Source of the DNA: an uncultured Bacteroidales bacterium
GTDB taxonomy: Bacteria; Bacteroidota; Bacteroidia; Bacteroidales; F082
Assembly (NCBI GenBank): GCA_937877465.1
Contig: CALFIT010000203.1
Location: forward strand, 1-5,060
DNA: 5,060 bases
Reading direction: 5' to 3'
Position 1 is the first letter of the stretch. Each line of letters starts with the position of its first letter. Both the position numbers and the translations under genes were made by a program. The notes beneath the pieces were generated by a model that searched no databases, was not told the origin of the DNA, and saw only the letters and a list, made by a program, of their open reading frames with translations. This document shows, piece after piece, positions 1 to 5,060 of this stretch.

Positions 1-1
1 C

Positions 2-1006
2 AGCTATGAGGCACGGAAGTTCGGCGTGCATTCGGCCATGCCGATGCGCATGGCGAGGCAATTGTGCTCGCAGGCGGTATTCATCCGTGGCGACATGGAG
101 CTTTACAGCCGCTATTCGCGCCTTGTGACCGACATCATCGCCGACAGCGCACCCGTGTATGAGAAGATGTCCATCGACGAGCATTACCTTGACCTGACGG
201 GCATGGACCGCTTCCACGACTGCCAACTGTGGTCGCACGAGCTGCGGCAACGCATTATCAAGGAGTCGGGACTGCCCATCTCGTTTGGCCTCTCGGAGAA
301 CAAGACGGTGGCGAAAATCGCCACGGGGCAGGCCAAGCCCAACGGCGAGTTGGAGGTGCCCACACCTTATATTAATAGCTTCCTCGACCCGCTCTCGGTG
401 CGGAAAATCCCGATGGTGGGCGAGAAGACCTATCATCTGCTCCGCTCGATGGGCGTGGAGAAAATCGGCACCTTGCGCCGCTTGCCGCCTTTGGCGATGG
501 AGCGGGCGATGGGCAAGCACGGCCTCGACATCTGGAAGAAGGCCAACGGCCACGACGCCGCGCCGGTGTGTCCTTACCAAGAGCGGAAGTCCATCAGCAA
601 GGAGCGCACCTTCGAGCAAGACACCATCGACGTGGCGGCCATCAGGCAATGCTTGGCGCGGATGGTGGAGAGCCTCGGCTTCGACCTGCGCTCGCAAGGC
701 AAGTTGGCGGGTTGTGTGACGGTGAAGATCCGCTACGCGAACTTCGACACGCACGACATGCAACAACGCATCCCTTACACCGCCTTCGACCATGTGTTGC
801 GCGAAACGGTGAACGGCATCTTCGACCGCCTTTACAACCGGAGGATGATGATCCGCTTGGTGGGCGTGCGCCTCAGCGAGTTGGTCAGCGGTGCACCGCA
901 ATTGGCCTTGTTCGACGACAACGCGGAACTGACGAACCTTTACGCCGCGATGGACAAGATCAAGACGCGCTTCGGGGAGGAGATTATTCATCGGGCGGCG
1001 GGGTGA
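2..1006 (+). CDS. dinB: DNA polymerase IV (Y-family translesion polymerase), 5'-truncated by window edge
   Basis: This is a Y-family DNA polymerase that copies past damaged template bases. The open frame continues to the left edge and begins inside the conserved SYEARKFGVHSAMPM segment. The GTG at 26 is therefore not the start, and some 40-50 N-terminal residues, including the first catalytic aspartate and the steric gate, are off the window. Seen in the visible 334 residues: the palm motif MSIDEHYLD with the catalytic Asp59-Glu60 pair (176-181); the ISFGLSENKTVAKIA...KPNG segment; a thumb helix-hairpin-helix around IPMVGEKTYHLLRSMGV (residues 136-152); and the little-finger start KSISKERTFEQ (196-206). 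Residues 300-304 read QLALF, a good fit to the beta-clamp binding motif QL(S/D)LF, about 30 residues before the C-terminus. The C-terminus RFGEEIIHRAAG is normal for the family, and no frameshift is seen. The stop codon lies inside a degenerate copy of the downstream repeat. Identification is firm; the symbol is by family similarity. Confidence 0.95.
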   Translation, partial: SYEARKFGVHSAMPMRMARQLCSQAVFIRGDMELYSRYSRLVTDIIADSAPVYEKMSIDEHYLDLTGMDRFHDCQLWSHELRQRIIKESGLPISFGLSENKTVAKIATGQAKPNGELEVPTPYINSFLDPLSVRKIPMVGEKTYHLLRSMGVEKIGTLRRLPPLAMERAMGKHGLDIWKKANGHDAAPVCPYQERKSISKERTFEQDTIDVAAIRQCLARMVESLGFDLRSQGKLAGCVTVKIRYANFDTHDMQQRIPYTAFDHVLRETVNGIFDRLYNRRMMIRLVGVRLSELVSGAPQLALFDDNAELTNLYAAMDKIKTRFGEEIIHRAAG

Positions 1007-1098
1007 GATATTCCAAAAAATGTGAGATTCCATACATATTTCGCCGAAAAAAAAGTGAGATTCCATACATATTTCGCCGAAAAAAATGTGAGATTCCG
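1003..1098 (+). repeat. Direct-repeat array, period 33 bp, upstream of the ATPase gene
   Basis: Two 33-bp units at 1022-1054 and 1055-1087 differ only at the last base. Each begins GTGAGATTCC, continues CATACATATTTCGCCG and ends in an A-run. A third unit starts exactly one period later at 1088, but only GTGAGATTCCG (1088-1098) is kept before promoter-like sequence takes over. A degenerate zeroth copy, GTGAGATATTCC plus an A-run, lies at 1003-1021. It lacks the middle of the unit and contains the dinB stop codon. Each full unit contains the small palindrome TTTCG-C-CGAAA (1039-1049 and 1072-1082). The units are tandem and contiguous with no spacers, which argues against CRISPR. The position directly before the promoter of the next gene suggests operator or regulator-binding sites, but that role is inferred. 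Confidence 0.85.
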
Positions 1099-1116
1099 AC
1101 AAAAGTAGTATTTTTG
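1087..1116 (+). promoter_or_regulatory. Probable Bacteroidota-type promoter of the ATPase gene
   Basis: TATTTTTG at 1109-1116 matches the Bacteroides -7 consensus TAnnTTTG. TGTG at 1087-1090 is a weak -33 candidate, with 18 bases between the two boxes; the usual spacing is about 19-21. Transcription would start near 1120, giving a leader of under 30 bases before ATG 1148. The -33 candidate coincides with the start of the third repeat unit, so a protein bound to the repeats could act directly on this promoter. This is a consensus match only. Confidence 0.5.
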
Positions 1117-1147
1117 CGCCTGAAACAAGGCAAAAATTTTGAGGAAA

Positions 1148-2497
1148 ATGGAACCGGATTACAGGGTTTTTAGACGTAAAATCTACGATGAAATGCTCGA
1201 ATGGAAGCATAACCGAGATGGCGCAACGGCTTTGCTCATCAAAGGGGCACGGCGTATAGGGAAGTCCACCATAGCCGAGGAATTTGCCCGCAATGAGTAC
1301 GAAAGCCACATTGTGGTTGACTTCGCCGATGCGCCCCAAGCCGTTTGGGAAGCCGTGGACAACATCTCCGACCGCGACAACTTCTTCATGCAGCTCCAAT
1401 TCATCTATGGCGTGACCTTGCACGAGCGGCGCTCCGTCATCATCTTCGACGAAATCCAGAAATGCCCTGCCGTGAGACAGGCCATCAAGTATTTGGTGAA
1501 AGACCATCGCTATGACTTCATTGAAACAGGGTCGCTGCTCTCCATCAAGAAGAACACGAAGGACATCGTGATTCCGAGTGAAGAGACTCGGCTGACGATG
1601 TATCCGATGGACTACGAGGAATTCCGCTGGGCATTGGGCGACTCCACGACTTTGCCTTTGTTGCGAGCTGCTTTCAACGACAAGCGTTCCCTTGGGGATG
1701 CCTTGGTTCGCAAACTTATGCGCGACCTGAGGCTATATATGCTCGTGGGCGGTATGCCGCAGGCTGTGGAGACCTACCTGAACACCACCAATTTGGCGGC
1801 CGTTGATGCAAAAAAACGCGAAATCATCGAACTCTACATTGACGACTTCCAGAAAATTGACCCATCGGGGAAAGTTGGAAGGCTTTTCGGCGCCATACCG
1901 TCGCAACTCTCGAAAAACGCCTCACGGTATCAAGTGACCAGCGTTTTGGGGCGCAGCGAGGAAAAAGACACTATGGACGAGTTGCTGAAAGAATTGGAAG
2001 ACAGCCTGACCGTCAACTTCGCCCATCATGCCGACGACCCCAACATTGGAATGCCCATGCACGCCAACTATAACCAGTACAAAATGTTTGTTGGCGACAC
2101 GGGTTTGTTCATTACCTTGGCCTTTTGGGACAAAGCGGTGGCCGAAAACGTCATCTACCAAAAGCTGCTGACCGACAAGTTGTCGGCCGACCTCGGCTAT
2201 GTCTATGAAAACCTTGTGGCCCAGATGCTTACCGCAGCTGGCAACCGCTTGTTCTATCACGCATGGCCGACCGAAAGCGGAAAGCACAACTACGAAATCG
2301 ACTTCATCCTGTCGCGGGGAAATAAGATCTGCCCCGTCGAAGTGAAATCATCCGGATACAAGACCCACGCTTCCCTCGACGCATTCAAGGCCAAGTTTTC
2401 CTCGCGGATAGGGCAAAACTATTTGGTGTATTCAAAAGACCTTCGGAAAGACGGCGACATCGTTTTGGTGCCGGCTTTTATGGGGATGTTTTTGTGA
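1148..2497 (+). CDS. AAA family ATPase with C-terminal DUF4143 domain
   Basis: This is a 449-residue P-loop ATPase of the AAA_14/DUF4143 family, widespread in Bacteroidota and archaea; its cellular role is not established. Seen: Walker A GARRIGKST (residues 33-41), Walker B SVIIFDE (D101, E102), the sensor-like ETGS (126-129), and MYPMDYEEF (151-159), the usual RLYP..F.EF family signature. The DUF4143 region makes up much of the second half. It ends in YEIDFILSRG...CPVEVKSS (D385, E398, K400), a D...ExK arrangement like restriction-type nuclease folds. Whether it cuts DNA is unknown. ATG 1148 is preferred over the in-frame TTG at 1139 because family proteins begin shortly before the YRVFRRKIYDEM segment. 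AGGA at 1142-1145 is too close to the ATG to be a good ribosome site. Length is typical and no residue is obviously lost. It probably has its own promoter, and a 63-bp gap separates it from the next gene. Codon use resembles dinB (frequent TTG leucine). Confidence 0.9.
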   Translation: MEPDYRVFRRKIYDEMLEWKHNRDGATALLIKGARRIGKSTIAEEFARNEYESHIVVDFADAPQAVWEAVDNISDRDNFFMQLQFIYGVTLHERRSVIIFDEIQKCPAVRQAIKYLVKDHRYDFIETGSLLSIKKNTKDIVIPSEETRLTMYPMDYEEFRWALGDSTTLPLLRAAFNDKRSLGDALVRKLMRDLRLYMLVGGMPQAVETYLNTTNLAAVDAKKREIIELYIDDFQKIDPSGKVGRLFGAIPSQLSKNASRYQVTSVLGRSEEKDTMDELLKELEDSLTVNFAHHADDPNIGMPMHANYNQYKMFVGDTGLFITLAFWDKAVAENVIYQKLLTDKLSADLGYVYENLVAQMLTAAGNRLFYHAWPTESGKHNYEIDFILSRGNKICPVEVKSSGYKTHASLDAFKAKFSSRIGQNYLVYSKDLRKDGDIVLVPAFMGMFL

Positions 2498-2522
2498 TAA
2501 GGATTAATGTATGGGGAAAGAG

Positions 2523-2556
2523 TTGGAACGGAATTAAAGAAAAAACCTTATTTTTG
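2523..2556 (+). promoter_or_regulatory. Possible promoter of the R-M gene, close to the start codon
   Basis: TATTTTTG at 2549-2556 is the same 8-mer found before the ATPase gene and fits the Bacteroides -7 consensus TAnnTTTG. The only -33 candidate is TTG at 2523-2525, with a 23-base spacer that is longer than usual, so that box is weak. The -7 box ends only four bases before ATG 2561, which would place the transcription start at or next to the start codon. The rest of the 2498-2560 gap is A-rich, with no Shine-Dalgarno sequence and no hairpin terminator that I can see. Confidence 0.4.
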
Positions 2557-2560
2557 TGGC

Positions 2561-5060
2561 ATGAAAAACGAGAAACAAATTGCTGCGGCGGCTGCCGCGT
2601 TTGCCGAGAGATGGCAAGGAAGAGGCTACGAGCGTGGCGAGTCGCAACTGTTTTGGGCCGACCTGCTGACGAATGTCTATGGAGTGGCCGACTTGCCTTC
2701 GTTCATACGCTACGAGGAGCAGGTGAGCAGCATGGTGGACTCCACCAACTTCATCGACGGGCACATCCCTTCCACTAAGGTACTGATCGAGCAGAAGTCG
2801 TTGGGAAAAGACTTGCGAGCCCCCATTGTCCAAAGCGACGGTGGCAAGCTCAACCCGTTCCAGCAGGCCAAGAAATACGTGGCCAACATGCCCCTGTCGC
2901 AGCACCCGCGATGGATCGTGACCTGCAACTTCGCCGAGTTCCTGATCTACGACATGGAACAGCCCAACGGCGAGCCGGAGCAGGTTTTGTTGAAGGATTT
3001 GGGCAGGGAATACTACCGCTTGCAGTTCTTGGTCGACGTGAAGAGCGAGCACCTGACGAAGGAGATGCAAGTCTCGATGAAAGCTGGTGAAATCGTCGGT
3101 AAGATTTACGATGCCTTGCTGAAACAATACGACGACACCTCGCCCGAGGCCCTGCGCTGGCTCAACATTCTGTGTGTCCGCATCGTGTTCTGCCTCTATG
3201 CCGAGGACGCGGCGGTCTTCGGCAAAAAGGACCTGTTCCACGACTACATGGCGCAGTTCGACGCCAAGTCTGCCCGGAAAGCGCTCCGCGATCTGTTCCG
3301 GGTGCTGGATCAGCGGACAGCCGAGCGCGACCCCTACTTAGCCGACGACGATCCGCTGCTGGCGGCGTTTCCGTATGTCAACGGCGGCCTGTTCTCGGAG
3401 GAAGAGATTGAAATCCCGCCGTTTACGGATGAGATCATGGATCTGATCCTGCGGAAAGCCAGCGACGACTTTGACTGGAGCGGCATCAGCCCGACCATTT
3501 TTGGCTCTGTGTTCGAGAGCACCCTGAACCCGGAGACCCGGCGCAGCGGCGGCATGCACTACACCTCGCTGGAGAACATTCATAAGGTCATTGACCCGCT
3601 GTTTTTAGACGAGCTGAAAGCGGAGCTTGCGGAGCTCAAGGCCGTCTCCGTGGTGAAAACGAAGGAGAAAAAGCTCCTTGCCCTGCAGGAGAAACTGGCC
3701 TCCCTCACGTTCCTGGATCCCAGCGCCGGCAGCGGCAATTTCCTCACCGAGAGCTATCTCTGCCTCCGCCGACTGGAAAACGAGATCCTGCGCGAGCTCC
3801 TGCACGACCAGATGGCCCTGGGCGACGAGACCATCACGCCCATCCGGGTCAGCATTTCGCAGTTTTACGGCATTGAGATCAACGACTTTGCCGTGACCGT
3901 CGCCAGAACCGCCCTCTGGATCGCGGAAAACCAGATGATGCAGGAGACCGAGGATATTTTACAGATGGATCTGGAATTCCTGCCGCTGAAAACCAACGCC
4001 TACATCGTCGAAGGCAACGCTCTCCGTATCGACTGGAACGACGTGGTGCCCAAGGACAAGCTGAATTACATCATGGGCAACCCGCCGTTTGTGGGATACA
4101 CCTACCAAAGTGATGAACAAAAGGACGATTTGCGTTCTGTTGCTTCGGAATTCGGCAAGAACATTGACTATGTGGCTGGCTGGTATATTAAGGCATCTGA
4201 AATGATGCAGGGAACTTCAATTAGAACTGCTCTAGTTTCAACCAATTCCATTACACAAGGCGAACAGGTAGCAGCGATCTGGAAACCGCTGTATGAACGC
4301 TTCAGCATTCATATTGATTTTGCCTACCGCACTTTTCGCTGGGATAGCGAGGCCAGCGATAAAGCCCATGTGCATTGTGTGATTGTGGGGTTCAGTGTAG
4401 CTCCGAATGAAAAAAGAAGAAAACTATATTACGAAGATGCAATCATAGATTCAGAGAACATCAATGCATATTTACTTAATGCTCCCACAGTCTTTATTGA
4501 AAAAGCAAAAAAGCCTATTTCTAACGTTCCAGAAATGTGCAAGGGTAGTCAGCCTACAGATGGAGGAAACCTTATCCTTTCAGAAGAAGAAAAGGATGCG
4601 TTGATTGCAGAAGCTCCAGAGTCTGCACAGTTTATCAAGTCATTTCTTGGAGCGGAGGAATATATCAACAACAAAAAGCGCTATTGTTTGTGGCTTGAAA
4701 ACGCAAGTCCAGCCTTTTTGAAGAGATGTGCTCCTGTTAGGCAGAGAGTTGAAAAAGTACGTGAAATGCGGCTTGCCAGCACCAAAGCGGCAACAAGACA
4801 ATGGGCAGATAGGCCTACAGTATTTACTGAGAACCGGCATCCAAAAGAACATTACATTATCGTTCCGAGTGTATCGTCGGAGCAGAGACGATATGTTCCT
4901 ATGGGTTTTCTGAGTCCGGATGTTGTGGCAAGTAATCTCGTTCTGATTGTGCCAAATGCTTCAATTTACCACTTCGGTGTTTTGACTTCCAATGTCCACA
5001 TGGCGTGGATGCGGGCGGTGTGTGGGCGTCTGAAAAGTGATTATCGCTATTCCAATACCA
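2561..5060 (+). CDS. MmeI-like type IIG restriction-modification enzyme (nuclease-methyltransferase fusion), 3'-truncated by window edge
   Basis: This is a single open frame of 833 codons with no stop before the edge. Family members are about 900-950 residues, so roughly the last 80-120 are missing. The family joins cleavage, methylation and DNA recognition in one chain; it methylates adenine in a short site and cuts about 20 bases away. Seen in order: the N-terminal ESQLFW (27-32) and a PD-(D/E)XK nuclease core with D66 and E77-Q-K79, close to the D-x9-ExK of MmeI; a helical connector (about 166-310) with RIVFCLYAED; GGMHYTS (330-336), motif X-like; DPSAGSGNF (386-394), SAM-binding motif I; YGIEIN (436-441), motif II-like; NPPF (507-510), catalytic motif IV of N6-adenine methylases; and a target-recognition region from about 620 including GRLKSDYRYS (822-831). 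All key residues seen are intact. ATG 2561 fits the family N-terminus. Codon use changes sharply near 3222 and 4100, suggesting a mosaic. The recognition sequence cannot be read from this. Confidence 0.92.
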   Translation, partial: MKNEKQIAAAAAAFAERWQGRGYERGESQLFWADLLTNVYGVADLPSFIRYEEQVSSMVDSTNFIDGHIPSTKVLIEQKSLGKDLRAPIVQSDGGKLNPFQQAKKYVANMPLSQHPRWIVTCNFAEFLIYDMEQPNGEPEQVLLKDLGREYYRLQFLVDVKSEHLTKEMQVSMKAGEIVGKIYDALLKQYDDTSPEALRWLNILCVRIVFCLYAEDAAVFGKKDLFHDYMAQFDAKSARKALRDLFRVLDQRTAERDPYLADDDPLLAAFPYVNGGLFSEEEIEIPPFTDEIMDLILRKASDDFDWSGISPTIFGSVFESTLNPETRRSGGMHYTSLENIHKVIDPLFLDELKAELAELKAVSVVKTKEKKLLALQEKLASLTFLDPSAGSGNFLTESYLCLRRLENEILRELLHDQMALGDETITPIRVSISQFYGIEINDFAVTVARTALWIAENQMMQETEDILQMDLEFLPLKTNAYIVEGNALRIDWNDVVPKDKLNYIMGNPPFVGYTYQSDEQKDDLRSVASEFGKNIDYVAGWYIKASEMMQGTSIRTALVSTNSITQGEQVAAIWKPLYERFSIHIDFAYRTFRWDSEASDKAHVHCVIVGFSVAPNEKRRKLYYEDAIIDSENINAYLLNAPTVFIEKAKKPISNVPEMCKGSQPTDGGNLILSEEEKDALIAEAPESAQFIKSFLGAEEYINNKKRYCLWLENASPAFLKRCAPVRQRVEKVREMRLASTKAATRQWADRPTVFTENRHPKEHYIIVPSVSSEQRRYVPMGFLSPDVVASNLVLIVPNASIYHFGVLTSNVHMAWMRAVCGRLKSDYRYSNT
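3222..4098 (+). other. Compositionally distinct middle segment of the R-M gene
   Basis: This segment encodes the second half of the helical connector and the methyltransferase through motif IV. Hand count of its 38 leucine codons: 23 CTG, 10 CTC, 3 TTA, 2 CTT and no TTG. The preceding part of the same gene (2561-3221) has 9 TTG against 10 CTG. After 4100 the gene again uses TTG (5), with CTT and CTA, and its arginines include about seven AGA and two AGG, against one AGA in the middle. Example lines: 3721-3780 has 37 of 60 G+C, while 4501-4560 has 24 of 60. The edges are approximate. Such use resembles GC-rich Clostridia more than Bacteroidota, but the donor is not identified. Confidence 0.6.

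Noticed and set aside
26..28. GTG as the dinB start
   Set aside because: The frame is open to the left edge, and the upstream residues SYEARKFG are conserved Pol IV sequence.
1022..1098. CRISPR array
   Set aside because: The units are contiguous without unique spacers, and no cas genes are in the window.
568..1173. 201-codon + strand frame overlapping dinB and the repeats, ending with repeated KKxEIPYIFRR peptides
   Set aside because: It is out of frame with the firmly identified dinB. The peptide repeats arise only because the 33-bp unit is a multiple of three and lacks a stop in this frame.
1922..2287. 121-codon minus-strand frame inside the ATPase gene
   Set aside because: It is antisense to conserved DUF4143 coding sequence and has no family resemblance.
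2498..2560. Terminator or small RNA between the ATPase and R-M genes
   Set aside because: No inverted repeat followed by a T-run was found; only A-rich sequence and a -7-like box are present.
2494..2778. 94-codon + strand frame starting at the ATPase stop
   Set aside because: It is out of frame with the R-M gene, whose frame from 2561 carries the family motifs.
2534..3241. 235-codon minus-strand frame
   Set aside because: It is antisense to the R-M gene's conserved nuclease domain, has low-complexity composition and no recognisable motif.

Overview
The window looks like chromosomal DNA of a Bacteroidota (probably Bacteroidales) bacterium. The basis is the style of the Y-family polymerase, the AAA/DUF4143 ATPase preceded by short direct repeats, two copies of the 8-mer TATTTTTG that fit the Bacteroides -7 promoter consensus TAnnTTTG, heavy use of TTG for leucine in the left half, and the lack of convincing Shine-Dalgarno sites. 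The genus cannot be fixed from the sequence alone. All three genes lie on the + strand and the two outer ones run off the window.

Layout. (1) Positions 2-1006 hold the C-terminal ~334 residues of DNA polymerase IV (DinB), with its start off the left edge. (2) Positions 1003-1147 hold a short array of direct repeats: two near-identical 33-bp units, a third unit cut short, and a degenerate fourth that overlaps the dinB stop codon. A probable promoter follows directly. (3) Positions 1148-2497 hold an AAA-type ATPase with a DUF4143 C-terminus ending in a D...ExK nuclease-like motif. (4) Positions 2498-2560 are a 63-bp gap whose -7-like box lies so close to the next ATG that the mRNA may be leaderless. 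(5) From 2561 to the right edge one uninterrupted frame of 833 codons encodes a large MmeI-like type IIG restriction-modification enzyme: PD-(D/E)XK nuclease, helical connector, gamma-type adenine methyltransferase and target-recognition domain. Its C-terminal end is beyond the window.

Functionally the window joins a housekeeping/SOS-type translesion polymerase to an accessory patch: an ATPase of unknown biological role and a single-chain R-M enzyme. The most notable features are the repeat array with period exactly 33 bp placed immediately upstream of the ATPase promoter, and an abrupt change in codon use inside the R-M gene. The middle third (about 3222-4090) uses no TTG among 38 leucines and is GC-rich, while the last third is AT-richer and uses AGA/AGG arginine. 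This suggests that the R-M gene is a recombinational mosaic, or that the contig is chimeric. No RNA gene, IS element, integrase or CRISPR array was seen.
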